NCBI RefSeq assembly: GCF_902706185.1
Contig: NZ_CACSJM010000002.1
Coordinates: forward strand, 1 to 64,000
Source of the DNA: Roseomonas sp. 18066
GTDB lineage: Bacteria; Pseudomonadota; Alphaproteobacteria; Acetobacterales; Acetobacteraceae
DNA: 64,000 nt
Direction: 5' to 3'
How positions within the stretch are numbered: position 1 is the first letter of the stretch; each line of letters starts with the position of its first letter. Both the position numbers and the translations under genes were made by a program. Positions 25,085-33,947 of the stretch are shown here, in pieces. The notes beneath the pieces were generated by a model that worked only from the letters and a program-made list of their open reading frames with translations, had not been told where the DNA came from and made no database searches.

Positions 25085-25813
25085 ATGACGTCCGCGATCC
25101 GCCGGAAGGTGCCCCCGCACCATCCACGCTCCGCGGCGTTCCCGGTCCATTCGACACGGAGCGCCTTCACGCCTCGCCAAAGAGGCACCACGCGACCCCG
25201 CAAGGCACCACCAAGAAGGTGGTTGGGGATGTTCTTTCTGGGAGCCGCCTTGCTCGCTGCTCCCGTCGCTTTCAGCAAGCCGGCCGAGGCCGGCCCGCGC
25301 AATGCATGCCTCGAGGCGGTGCGCGCGGCAGAAGTGAAGCACGACCTGCCTGAAGGTCTGCTGGTGGCTGTGGCCCTGGCGGAATCCGGCCTTCATGCGC
25401 ATGCGCTCAATATCGGCGGCCGGGCCTATTATCCCGACAGCCGGTCGGAGGCGCGGGCGCTGCTGGTGCAGGCCCCGGCGCGGGCCTCGGTGATGGCGGG
25501 CTGCGTGCAGGTCAATGCCCGGGTGCACGCCCGCAACGGCAATGACTGGCCGCTGGATCCGGAGCGTTCGGCCGATTGGGCCGCGCGGTATCTGCGGATG
25601 CATTACGAGAACACCGGCAACTGGTCGGATGCGCTGCGGCGCTGGAATGGTGGCGGCGCGGCTTCGATGAAGCTGGTCTGCCGCGTCGACGCCAAGCTGC
25701 AGGTGGTCAACCCGGGCTCCGTTGTCCTGGGCGACCCTGATTGCGGCCGCACGCAGGTGGCCCGTGCCCGCCGCGACGGCCGGGCGCTCCTGGAGTTGGC
25801 AGAAGCCAACTAG
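25085..25813 (+). CDS. Secreted lytic-transglycosylase-like (SLT/lysozyme fold) protein
   Basis: Probable periplasmic cell-wall enzyme. A hydrophobic segment (MFFLGAALLAAPVAFS) ending PAEAG is an export signal. Then EAVRAAEVKHDLPEGLLVAVALAESGLHAHA carries the presumed catalytic Glu of the goose-lysozyme-like domain, followed by GCVQVNARVHA and NTGNWSDALRRWNGGG. The start is uncertain: ATG at 25085 gives 242 residues with a long Arg-rich n-region; ATG at 25229 gives 194 residues but leaves no positive charge before the hydrophobic core. It is separated from the following importer by a copy of the palindromic repeat. Confidence 0.8.
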   Translation: MTSAIRRKVPPHHPRSAAFPVHSTRSAFTPRQRGTTRPRKAPPRRWLGMFFLGAALLAAPVAFSKPAEAGPRNACLEAVRAAEVKHDLPEGLLVAVALAESGLHAHALNIGGRAYYPDSRSEARALLVQAPARASVMAGCVQVNARVHARNGNDWPLDPERSADWAARYLRMHYENTGNWSDALRRWNGGGAASMKLVCRVDAKLQVVNPGSVVLGDPDCGRTQVARARRDGRALLELAEAN

Positions 25814-25830
25814 CCGCCTAGCGGACGTCA

Positions 25831-25893
25831 AGCTGACAGAAAAAAGATGGGGGTCCGGGGGAATTCATTCCCCCGGCCTTTCTTTTTATTAAG
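25831..25893 (-). terminator. Dispersed terminator-like palindromic repeat, copy behind the transglycosylase-like gene
   Basis: Stem CCGGGGGAAT / ATTCCCCCGG at 25855-25876. It lies opposite in orientation to most copies relative to the upstream gene, but the plus-strand downstream flank CCTTTCTTTTTATT is T-rich, so it can terminate the transglycosylase transcript. The minus-strand flank is the standard ACCCCCATCTTTTTTCTG. Confidence 0.75.
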
Positions 25894-26031
25894 CTCCCTG
25901 GCCGACCTCCCCGAAGCTGCCACATCCCGCTAAGAAGGGTGGCGAAAGCCGCCACGGGGATGCTTTTTCGGCAATCGGCAGTGCTGCGCACCGGGAATCC
26001 GGGCTGGGCCGCCGCAAGATGGAGACTGACC

Positions 26032-26874
26032 ATGGTTTCACGTCGCATGATGGGCAGCGCGGCCGGCATCGCCATGGCGATGGCGGTGGCTTCGGCGGCG
26101 CCCGCCGTGGCGCAGGGCGCGCCGGGCGAATCGACCTTCGACCGCATCCGCCGCAGCAAGAAGCTGCGCAGCGCCGCGGTGCCGGGCGGCGCGCCGTATT
26201 ACCACAAGGACCTGGCCAGCGGTCAGTGGCGCGGCTTCTACATCGACCTGCTGAAGATGCTGGCCGAGGAGCTGGAGTGTGAGCTCGAGCTGATCGAGAC
26301 CACCTGGGGCAATGCGGTGCTCGACCTGCAGTCGAACAAGATCGACATCTTCTTCGGCCTGAACCCGACGCCGAAGCGCGCGCTGGTGGTGGATTTCTCC
26401 GTCCCCTGCTTCAGCAACGCCTTCTCCTTCCTGGTCAAGCGCGGCTTCGCGCCGAAGACCTGGGACGAGCTGAACAAGCCCGAGGTGAAGATCGCCGTCG
26501 ACACCGGCTCCTCGCAGGACCAGGTGGTGACGCGGCTGCTGCCCAAGGCCACCGTCTCCCGCTTCAAGAGCGCCGACGAGGCCACCATGGCGGTGCAGTC
26601 CGGCCGCGCCGACGCGCAGTGCCTGGTGCTGATCCTGGCCATGGCCGCCGCGAAGAAGATTCCCTCCCTTGGCGGCGTCGTCGTCCCCACCCCGCTGTTC
26701 GCGACGACGTCGAATGCCGGCTTCCGCCGCGAGGCCGACAAGACCTGGCGCGACTACGTCAACACCTGGATCGAGTTCAACAAGGGGCTCGGCGCGGTGC
26801 GCAGCGCCATCGTCACCAACATGGAGCTGGTCGGCATCTCCGAGGCCGATTTCCCGCCGGGCGTCTCGCTCTGA
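26032..26874 (+). CDS. ABC transporter substrate-binding protein, family 3 (polar amino acid type)
   Basis: Periplasmic binding protein of 280 residues with a signal peptide (MVSRRMMGSAAGIAMAMAVA, cleaved after AVAQG or nearby). Family-3 features: LRSAAVPGGAPYYHKD, GFYIDLLKMLAEELECELEL, QSNKIDIFFGLNPTPKRALVVDFS and KIAVDTGSSQDQVVTRLLPKA. Ligands of this family are amino acids, opines or related small molecules. It leads an apparent operon with one permease, an ATPase and a muconate-cycloisomerase-family enzyme, so the ligand may be a substrate of that enzyme. Confidence 0.9.
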   Translation: MVSRRMMGSAAGIAMAMAVASAAPAVAQGAPGESTFDRIRRSKKLRSAAVPGGAPYYHKDLASGQWRGFYIDLLKMLAEELECELELIETTWGNAVLDLQSNKIDIFFGLNPTPKRALVVDFSVPCFSNAFSFLVKRGFAPKTWDELNKPEVKIAVDTGSSQDQVVTRLLPKATVSRFKSADEATMAVQSGRADAQCLVLILAMAAAKKIPSLGGVVVPTPLFATTSNAGFRREADKTWRDYVNTWIEFNKGLGAVRSAIVTNMELVGISEADFPPGVSL

Positions 26875-26951
26875 TCTTCGCCTGACCGACGTGACGACCG
26901 CGCGCCGCCGGGGGGCCCCTCCCCGGCGGCGCGCCCTTCCGGGATCTGCGC

Positions 26952-27614
26952 ATGTACCAATGGGATTTCGCCGTCGTCTGGAGCTATCGCTGGCTCTTCG
27001 TGAACGGGGTCGGCGTGACGCTGGCCTTCACCCTGGCCATCGTGGTGCTGGGGCTGCTGGCGGGGCTGGTCTCGGGCCTGGCGCGGCTTTCGACCTTCGC
27101 GCCGATCCGCTGGCTGTCCCAAGGCTATGTCGAGGTCTTCCGCTGCACCCCCGTGCTGGTGCAGCTGGTCTGGTTCTACTACGCCCTGCCGATGCTGGCC
27201 GGCATCGAGATGACCGCGACCACCGCCGGCATCCTGGCGCTGTCGCTCTATGGCGGCGCCTTCTACTCGGAGATCGTGCGCGGCGGCATCGCCTCGATCG
27301 AGCCCGGGCAGAGCGAGGCGGCCTTCGCGCTGGGCATGACGCCGGCGCAGTCGATGCGCCGCATCGTGCTGCCCCAGGCGCTGAAGCGCATGGTGCCGCC
27401 GCTGATGAACCAGTCGATCATCCAGCTGAAGAACACCTCGCTGGTCTCGGTGCTGGCCGTGCCCGACCTGCTGTACCAGGGCCAGGCGGCGGCGCATGAC
27501 AGCTACCGCCCGCTCGAGATCTACACCGTGGTCGCCGTGATCTACTTCGTCGTGCTGTTCCCGCTGACGCTGCTGGTCAACCGGCTGGAGCGCCGCCTGG
27601 CGCGCGCCGACTGA
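26952..27614 (+). CDS. Amino acid ABC transporter permease (HisM/GlnP type)
   Basis: Inner-membrane permease of 220 residues with about five membrane helices. It shows FRCTPVLVQLVWFYYALP near the N-terminal third and the EAA loop in EAAFALGMTPAQSMRRIVLPQA, which contacts the ATPase. The following NTSLVSVLAVPDLL is typical of the polar amino-acid uptake family. Only one permease gene is present, so a homodimer is likely. It lies 77 bp after the binding protein and 11 bp before the ATPase. Confidence 0.92.
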   Translation: MYQWDFAVVWSYRWLFVNGVGVTLAFTLAIVVLGLLAGLVSGLARLSTFAPIRWLSQGYVEVFRCTPVLVQLVWFYYALPMLAGIEMTATTAGILALSLYGGAFYSEIVRGGIASIEPGQSEAAFALGMTPAQSMRRIVLPQALKRMVPPLMNQSIIQLKNTSLVSVLAVPDLLYQGQAAAHDSYRPLEIYTVVAVIYFVVLFPLTLLVNRLERRLARAD

Positions 27615-27625
27615 GGGGAAGGACG

Positions 27626-28399
27626 ATGAGCGAACAACCGATGATCGAGGTCGCCGCCCTCAGCAAGACTTTTGGCGATAATACGGTGCTGCGCAGCGTC
27701 GACCTGAAGGTCGCGCGCGGCGAGGTGGTGGCGCTGATCGGGCCCTCGGGCTCCGGCAAGTCCACCCTGCTGCGCTGCCTGAACCTGCTGGTGGTGCCCG
27801 ATGGCGGCCGCGTCCGCGTCGGCGCGCAAAGCTTCGCCTTCGGCAGCAGCGCCAAGCTCCCCGGCACCGGGGCGCTGGCAAAGTTCCGCGCCGCCACCGG
27901 CATGGTCTTCCAGCAGTTCAACCTGTTCCCGCATATGTCGGTGCTGGCGAATGTCATGGAAGGCCCGCTGACCGTGCGCCGCATGCCGCGCGCCGCGGCC
28001 GAGACGCTGGCGCGCAGCCTGCTGGCCAAGGTCGGCCTGTCCGACAAGGCCGAGCAGTTTCCGTCGCGCCTGTCCGGCGGCCAGAAGCAGCGCGTCGCCA
28101 TCGCGCGGGCGCTGGCCATGGAGCCGGCGGTGATGCTGTTCGACGAGGCGACCAGCGCCCTCGACCCCGAGCTGGTCGGCGAGGTGCTGGGCGTCATGCA
28201 GGCGCTGGCGGCGGAGGGCATGACCATGGTCATCGTCACCCACGAGATCGCCTTCGCCCGCGAGGTCGCCAACCGCGTGGTCTTCCTGCGCGACGGCGTC
28301 ATCCTGGAAGATGGCCCGGCGCGCCAGGTCATCGATTCCCCGCGGGAGGCTGCGACGCAGGCCTTCCTGTCCCATTTCCACCGCCAGCGCGAGGCCTGA
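27626..28399 (+). CDS. Amino acid ABC transporter ATP-binding protein (GlnQ type)
   Basis: 257-residue ATPase. Walker A is GPSGSGKST, Q-loop is MVFQQFNLFPHM, signature is LSGGQKQRVAIARALAM, Walker B is VMLFDEATSALDPELVGEV, and the switch His is in VIVTHEIAFAREVA. A short insertion (about residues 60-90, including AQSFAFGSSAKLPGTGALAK) separates the Walker A region from the Q-loop. It belongs to the importer encoded just upstream and is followed by the cycloisomerase-family gene after five bases. Confidence 0.95.
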   Translation: MSEQPMIEVAALSKTFGDNTVLRSVDLKVARGEVVALIGPSGSGKSTLLRCLNLLVVPDGGRVRVGAQSFAFGSSAKLPGTGALAKFRAATGMVFQQFNLFPHMSVLANVMEGPLTVRRMPRAAAETLARSLLAKVGLSDKAEQFPSRLSGGQKQRVAIARALAMEPAVMLFDEATSALDPELVGEVLGVMQALAAEGMTMVIVTHEIAFAREVANRVVFLRDGVILEDGPARQVIDSPREAATQAFLSHFHRQREA

Positions 28400-28404
28400 C
28401 GCCC

Positions 28405-29535
28405 ATGAATGCCGGTCCCACCATCGAGCGGATGCGTGTCTTCCTGGTCGAGAGCCCGATCAAGATGGCCCGCGCCCAGGGCGTCGGCTCGGTCAAGGGC
28501 AGCGTGCGCCGCGTGCTGCTGCAGCTGACCGCCAGCGACGGCACCATCGGCTGGGGCGAGGCCGCGCCGTGGGAGGTCTTCACCGGCACGCCGGAAGCCG
28601 CCTTCCTGGCGCTGGACCTCTACCTCCGCCCGATCGTCGAGGGCGCGCCGGTGCGCCGGCTGCGCAGCCTGATGGCGAAGATGGACCGCGCCCTGACCGG
28701 GCACCCGGAATCGAAGGTCGCGGTCGAGATGGCGATGCTCGACATCCTCGGCTGGCAGACCGGCCTCGGCGTGTCGGAGCTGCTGGGCGGGCGCGTGCGC
28801 GACAGCATCCCGCTGTCCTTCTCCATCGCCGATCCCGATTTCGACGCCGACCTGGCGCGGATGCACGACATGGTCGCCGACGGCCATCGCCTGTTCAAGG
28901 TGAAGACCGGCGTGAAGAGCCACGCCGAGGACATGGCGCACCTGGAAGCGATGCGCGACGCCTTCGGCGACAAGATCGACCTGCGCCTCGACTACAACCA
29001 GGCGCTGGAGCCGTTCCGCGCGCTGACCGTGCTGCGCGACGTCGACCGCTTCCGCCCGACCTTCATCGAGCAGCCGGTGCCGCGCCGGCACCTGGACGCC
29101 ATGGCCGGCTTCTGCGCCGCGCTCGACACGCCGGTGCTGGCCGATGAAAGCTGCTTCGACGCGACGGACCTGCTGGAGATCGTCCGCCGCCAGGCCGCCG
29201 ACGCCATCAGCGTCAAGCTGATGAAATGCGGCGGGCTGCTGAAGGCGCAGGCGCTGATGGCGATCGCCGACACCGCCGGCCTGCCCGGCTATGGCGGCAC
29301 CCTGTGGGAAGGCGGCATCGCGCTGGCCGCCGGCACGCAGCTGATCGCGGCGACGCCGGGCATCTCGCTGGGCTGCGAGTTCTACATGCCGCACCACGTG
29401 CTGACCGAGGACGTGCTGGAAGAGCGCATCCCGCAGGTGAACGGCGAAGTGGTGGTGCCGGACATGCCGGGCCTCGGCATCCGCATCAGCGAGCATTCGC
29501 TGAAGCATGGGGCGAAGCATCTGGCGGAGGCGTAA
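28405..29535 (+). CDS. Mandelate racemase/muconate lactonizing enzyme family protein (muconate cycloisomerase-like)
   Basis: Enolase-superfamily enzyme of 376 residues. The catalytic Lys is in LFKVKTGVK (K-x-K), the metal ligands are in LRLDYNQAL, FIEQPVPRR and VLADESCFD, and the second Lys is in AISVKLMKCGG, the arrangement of the muconate cycloisomerase subgroup. The C-terminal YGGTLWEGGIALAAGTQLIA fits the same group. It is co-transcribed with an amino-acid-type ABC importer rather than with catechol genes, so the real substrate may be a different carboxylate, such as a dipeptide or N-acyl amino acid. That is inference. Confidence 0.85.
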   Translation: MNAGPTIERMRVFLVESPIKMARAQGVGSVKGSVRRVLLQLTASDGTIGWGEAAPWEVFTGTPEAAFLALDLYLRPIVEGAPVRRLRSLMAKMDRALTGHPESKVAVEMAMLDILGWQTGLGVSELLGGRVRDSIPLSFSIADPDFDADLARMHDMVADGHRLFKVKTGVKSHAEDMAHLEAMRDAFGDKIDLRLDYNQALEPFRALTVLRDVDRFRPTFIEQPVPRRHLDAMAGFCAALDTPVLADESCFDATDLLEIVRRQAADAISVKLMKCGGLLKAQALMAIADTAGLPGYGGTLWEGGIALAAGTQLIAATPGISLGCEFYMPHHVLTEDVLEERIPQVNGEVVVPDMPGLGIRISEHSLKHGAKHLAEA

Positions 29536-29556
29536 GAGGTCGTCAGAGAAGGGCTG

Positions 29557-29790
29557 GGCAGGCCAGGGGAATGAATTCCCCTGGATTTTTCTGTCGGATT
29601 GCCATGTCCACGTGACGACAGAACGCGAAACGGCCAGTCCACAGCGCGACCTTTGAGGTCGCGCTGTTTTTTTATGCACTGCGTCCCGCCGCGATGCCCT
29701 GGTGTGGCCGCCGCTGGGCGCTGGTCTCTCAACGGCCGATCATCAGAAAAAAGATGGGGGTTCGGGGGAATTCATTCCCCCGACCTGCCC
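29557..29790 (+). repeat. Composite repeat, copy 1: two facing terminator-like palindromes around a conserved hairpin segment
   Basis: About 234 bp filling most of the gap between the cycloisomerase and glnA genes. Left end: palindrome CCAGGGGAAT / ATTCCCCTGG behind the cycloisomerase stop. Centre: CATGTCCACGTG, GAAACGGCCA and a perfect 12-bp hairpin ACAGCGCGACCT / AGGTCGCGCTGT with loop TTG and seven T (29641-29673). Right end: facing palindrome CGGGGGAAT / ATTCCCCCG with the CAGAAAAAAGATGGGGG flank. The same order and most of the bases recur in reverse at 56819-57077. Confidence 0.85.
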
Positions 29791-29792
29791 AC

Positions 29793-29823
29793 AAAAAAAC
29801 CGGGGGAGATTGCTCTCCCCCGG
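29793..29823 (-). terminator. Intrinsic terminator of glnA
   Basis: On the minus strand, 26 bases after the glnA stop: a perfect 10-bp stem CCGGGGGAGA / TCTCCCCCGG with the stable tetraloop GCAA, followed by seven T residues. This is a textbook Rho-independent terminator, separate from the dispersed repeat that follows it. Confidence 0.92.
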
Positions 29824-29848
29824 CTTTCCGAACTGATCGTGGAAGCGA

Positions 29849-31288
29849 TCAGACCGAGTAGTACATCTCGAACTCGACCGGGTGCGGCGTGTGCTCGAAC
29901 TTGTACACGTCCTGCCACTTCAGCTCGATGTAGCTCTCGATCTGGTCCTTGCCGAAGACGTCGCCGGCGAGGAGGAACTCGTGGTCCGCGGCCAGGGCCT
30001 CGAGGGCCTCGCGCAGCGAGCCGCAGACCGTCGGGATGCCCTTCAGCTCTTCCGGCGGCAGGTCGTACAGATCCTTGTCCATGGCATCGCCCGGGTGGAT
30101 CTTGTTCTTGATGCCGTCGAGGCCGGCCATCAGCATCGCCGAGAAGGCGAGGTAGGGGTTGGCGGTCGGGTCCGGGAAGCGGACTTCGACGCGCTTGGCC
30201 TTCGGGTTCGTCGCATACGGGATGCGGCAGGAGGCCGAGCGGTTGCGGGCCGAGTAGGCCAGCAGCACGGGGGCCTCGAAGCCCGGGATCAGGCGCTTGT
30301 AGGAGTTGGTCGACGGGTTCGTGAAGGCGTTCAGCGCCTTCGCGTGCTTGATGATGCCGCCGATGTACCACAGCGCGTAGTCGGACAGGTCGGCATAGCC
30401 GTTGCCCGCGAAGATCGGCTTGCCGGCCTTCCAGATCGACTGGTGGACATGCATGCCCGAGCCGTTGTCGCCGTAGATCGGCTTCGGCATGAAGGTCGCC
30501 GACTTGCCGTAGCTATGGGCGACGTTGTGGATCACATACTTGTAGATCTGCATGTGATCGGCGTGCTGCACCAGGGGACCGAAGCGGGTGCCCAGCTCGT
30601 GCTGCGACTGCGCCACCTCGTGGTGGTGCTTCTCGCCGGCGACGCCCATCTCGATCATGGTCGACAGCATCTCGGCGCGCAGGTCGACTTCGCTGTCGAC
30701 CGGGTTCACCGGGAAGTAGCCGCCCTTCAGGCCCGGGCGGTGGCCCATGTTGCCTTCCGGATAGTCCTTCAGGCTCGAGCCCGGGCCTTCGATGCTGTCC
30801 AGCTGGTAGATGCCGTAGTTGCCGCCGGTGCCGAACTTCACGTTGTCGAAGATGAAGAACTCGGCTTCGGCGCCGAACAGCGCGGCGTCACCGATGCCGG
30901 TCGAGGCGACATAGGCCTCGGCCTTCTTCGCCGTCGAGCGCGGGTCGCGCGAATAGGCCTGGCCGGTGGACGGCTCGATGATGTCGCAGATCAGGATCAG
31001 CTGCGGCTTGGCCGAGAACGGGTCCATGGTGGCGGACGTCGCGTCCGGCATCAGGATCATGTCGGACTCGTTGATCGCCTTCCAGCCGGCGATGGACGAA
31101 CCGTCGAACATGATGCCGTCGGTGAACACCTCCTCCTCGATGGTGGAGACGTGCTGGGCAGTGTGCTGCCACTTGCCCTTCGGGTCCGTGAAACGGAAGT
31201 CCACGTACTCGACACTGTTCTCCTTGATCATTTCCATGACCTTGGAGACAGCGCTGGGCGCTGCGGCTGCTGCGGGCTTCTTCGCCAT
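29849..31288 (-). CDS. glnA: Glutamine synthetase type I
   Basis: Joins ammonia and glutamate using ATP; the central enzyme of nitrogen assimilation. The 479-residue protein has the GS-I hallmarks: [27 protein letters not shown] (metal Glu), [19 protein letters not shown], the [14 protein letters not shown] region, and [31 protein letters not shown] carries the Tyr that GlnE adenylylates, so activity is probably tuned by the GlnB cascade encoded just upstream. It is followed by a strong terminator. Confidence 0.98.
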   Translation of the reverse strand: MAKKPAAAAAPSAVSKVMEMIKENSVEYVDFRFTDPKGKWQHTAQHVSTIEEEVFTDGIMFDGSSIAGWKAINESDMILMPDATSATMDPFSAKPQLILICDIIEPSTGQAYSRDPRSTAKKAEAYVASTGIGDAALFGAEAEFFIFDNVKFGTGGNYGIYQLDSIEGPGSSLKDYPEGNMGHRPGLKGGYFPVNPVDSEVDLRAEMLSTMIEMGVAGEKHHHEVAQSQHELGTRFGPLVQHADHMQIYKYVIHNVAHSYGKSATFMPKPIYGDNGSGMHVHQSIWKAGKPIFAGNGYADLSDYALWYIGGIIKHAKALNAFTNPSTNSYKRLIPGFEAPVLLAYSARNRSASCRIPYATNPKAKRVEVRFPDPTANPYLAFSAMLMAGLDGIKNKIHPGDAMDKDLYDLPPEELKGIPTVCGSLREALEALAADHEFLLAGDVFGKDQIESYIELKWQDVYKFEHTPHPVEFEMYYSV

Positions 31289-31336
31289 CGTGTGTGGTCC
31301 TGTTCCCTAAGACACTCTCGGTAGTCGCGCGGACAG

Positions 31337-31365
31337 GGTCCTGCCCCTGGCCGCGGGGCAGGACC
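31337..31365 (-). promoter_or_regulatory. Strong hairpin in the glnB-glnA gap
   Basis: A perfect 11-bp inverted repeat GGTCCTGCCCC / GGGGCAGGACC with a 7-base loop lies 49 bp upstream of the glnA start and about 140 bp downstream of the glnB stop. No T-run follows on either strand, so it is not a standard terminator. It could mark RNA processing, protect the glnA transcript end, or be a protein-binding dyad. Confidence 0.6.
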
Positions 31366-31508
31366 GGCCGCGAGGGGCGCTGTCCTGCCACGAAATCGGC
31401 CGGCCTGTCGGGCGCGGGGCGCCGGCGGGCCGGGAAACCGTCAGGGCGCCGCGGGGCCTGGTCGCCAGGCTCCCCCGAGCCTGCCGCCGGCCTGCGGCGC
31501 GCGCGCGG

Positions 31509-32232
<724 letters not shown>

Positions 32233-33417
32233 ATGAAGCCGCAGAACGACCTGCTCTCCGCCACCGGCACCACCGTCTTCACCGTGATGTCGGCGCTCGC
32301 CACCCAGCATGGCGCCATCAACCTCGGCCAGGGTTTTCCCGACTACGAGGGGCCGCAGGACGTGGTGCAGGCGGCGGCCGACGCGCTGCTGGACAACCGC
32401 AACCAGTATCCGCCGCTGACCGGCACGCCCGAGCTGCGCCAGGCCGTGGCGGAAGCGAATCGGCGCTTCTACGGGCTGGAGGTCGATCCCAACGCCGAGG
32501 TCATCGTCACCTCCGGCGCCACCGAGGCGCTGGCCGCCTGCCTGATGGCGGTGATCAACCCGGGCGACGAGGTGGTGCTGCTGGAGCCGCTCTACGACAC
32601 CTACCTGCCCGTGGTGAAGCTGCTGGGCGCGGTGCCGCGGGTGGTGCGCCTGTCGCCGCCGAAGTGGGAGCTGCCGCGCCAGGAGCTCGCCGCCGCCTTC
32701 GGGCCGAAGACCAAGGCGATCCTGCTGAACTCGCCGATGAACCCGGCCGGCAAGGTCTTCACCGCCGCCGAGCTCGCCTATATCGCCGAGCTGCTGCAGC
32801 GGCACGACGCCTATGCCGTCTGCGACGAGGTCTATGAGCACCTGACCTTCGACGGCTGGAAGCACATTCCGCTGATGACCCTGCCGGGGATGCGGCAGCG
32901 CTGCATGCGCGTGGGCTCGGCCGGCAAGACCTTCAGCCTGACCGGCTGGAAGGTCGGCTACATCACCACCGACCGCAGCCTGGCCGGCAATGTCGCCAAG
33001 GCGCACCAGATGCTGACCTTCACCACCGCGCCCAACCTGCAGCGCGCGGTGGCGGTGGGCCTGGCCAAGGACGACGCCTATTTCGCCAGCCTGTCGAGCG
33101 AGCTGGAGGCGCGGCGCGACCTGCTGGCCACGGGCCTGGCCGAGCTCGGCTTCGCGGTGCTGCCGACCCAGGGCAGCTACTTCATTACCTGCGACTTCAC
33201 GCCGCTGGGCTTCGCCGGCGACGACATCGCCTTCTGCCGCCACCTGACGGAGACCGCCAAGGTCACCGCCATCCCGGTCTCGGCCTTCTATGCCGGGGGC
33301 GACGCGCCGAAGAATTTCGTGCGTTTTGCTTTCTGCAAGCGGGAGGCGGTGCTGGAAGAGGCGCTGCAGCGCCTGCGCGCCTGGAAGGCCGCCAGCCCGC
33401 TGGCCCAGGCCATCTGA
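32233..33417 (+). CDS. PLP-dependent aminotransferase, class I/II (YbdL/KAT-like)
   Basis: Transfers amino groups between amino and keto acids; 394 residues. NLGQGFPDYEGPQDV at the N-terminus and TSGATEALAACLMAVINPGDEV are typical of the methionine/kynurenine aminotransferase group (YbdL, KAT). NSPMNPAGKVF holds the substrate and PLP contacts, YAVCDEVYEHLTFDG the PLP-binding Asp, and SAGKTFSLTGWKVGY the Schiff-base Lys. Substrate preference is not certain. It is divergent from glnB and followed by a hairpin terminator. Confidence 0.92.
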   Translation: MKPQNDLLSATGTTVFTVMSALATQHGAINLGQGFPDYEGPQDVVQAAADALLDNRNQYPPLTGTPELRQAVAEANRRFYGLEVDPNAEVIVTSGATEALAACLMAVINPGDEVVLLEPLYDTYLPVVKLLGAVPRVVRLSPPKWELPRQELAAAFGPKTKAILLNSPMNPAGKVFTAAELAYIAELLQRHDAYAVCDEVYEHLTFDGWKHIPLMTLPGMRQRCMRVGSAGKTFSLTGWKVGYITTDRSLAGNVAKAHQMLTFTTAPNLQRAVAVGLAKDDAYFASLSSELEARRDLLATGLAELGFAVLPTQGSYFITCDFTPLGFAGDDIAFCRHLTETAKVTAIPVSAFYAGGDAPKNFVRFAFCKREAVLEEALQRLRAWKAASPLAQAI

Positions 33418-33442
33418 TTTCCGACCCCGATCTCCGACCCTG

Positions 33443-33470
33443 CGCCGGCGGCCGATCGCCGCCGGCGTTT
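33443..33470 (+). terminator. Probable intrinsic terminator behind the aminotransferase
   Basis: A perfect 10-bp stem CGCCGGCGGC / GCCGCCGGCG with loop CGATC and a short TTT tail, 25 bp after the stop codon. The stem is very strong, though the T-run is short. Confidence 0.6.
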
Positions 33471-33631
33471 CGCGTAAACTTCGGCTTTCGCCTCGTCAAA
33501 GTTGCAGTCTGGTTCTGGAAATGCGCGCAAAGGGTTGCTAAGCACCGCAACCGTTACTTGCCGCTTTCGACAAAAACACGACCAATCAAAACGCCAGACA
33601 CAACGCCAGTCAGAACGAAAGTCACACCAGC

Positions 33632-33901
33632 ATGTCCAAAGCCTTCATCTCCCAGGTCCTGCAGGACTCCACGGGCTGCACGGGCGTTGCCGCCAATCGC
33701 GCGGCCGGCGACCTGATCGCTGCCATCGTCAAGGAAATGAAGAAGGCCGGCGGCTTCACCCTGCCGAGCTTCGGCACCTTCACGGTGCGCAAGACCAAGG
33801 CGCGCAAGGGCATGAACCCGCGCACCGGCGAGCCGGTGAAGATCAAGGCCGGCAAGACCGTCCGCTTCAAGGCCTCGCCGAACCTGCGCAAGGCCGTCTG
33901 A
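33632..33901 (+). CDS. HU family DNA-binding protein
   Basis: Nucleoid protein of 89 residues that bends DNA as a dimer. The C-terminal half carries the DNA-binding arm and family core: GGFTLPSFGTFTVRKTKARK, GMNPRTGEPVKIKAGKTVRF and SPNLRKAV. The N-terminal helices (AFISQVLQDSTG) are slightly divergent from classic HupB. The 90 bp upstream are AT- and CA-rich by comparison with the neighbourhood, consistent with a strong promoter and leader. A strong hairpin lies eight bases after the stop. Confidence 0.92.
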   Translation: MSKAFISQVLQDSTGCTGVAANRAAGDLIAAIVKEMKKAGGFTLPSFGTFTVRKTKARKGMNPRTGEPVKIKAGKTVRFKASPNLRKAV

Positions 33902-33908
33902 AAGACGC

Positions 33909-33937
33909 CCGGGGCAGTGGCGACGCCACTGCCCCGG
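33909..33937. terminator. Hairpin between convergent HU and Bug-receptor genes
   Basis: A perfect 12-bp stem CCGGGGCAGTGG / CCACTGCCCCGG with loop CGACG between two convergent genes. It has no long T-run on either side. Strength and placement suggest a bidirectional transcription end or RNA-stability element. Confidence 0.65.
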
Positions 33938-33947
33938 TTGAAGGAAA

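Noticed and set aside
27577..29679. A 700-codon minus-strand frame opposite the ATPase and cycloisomerase genes
   Set aside because: Antisense of two verified genes; its first residues come from the composite repeat.
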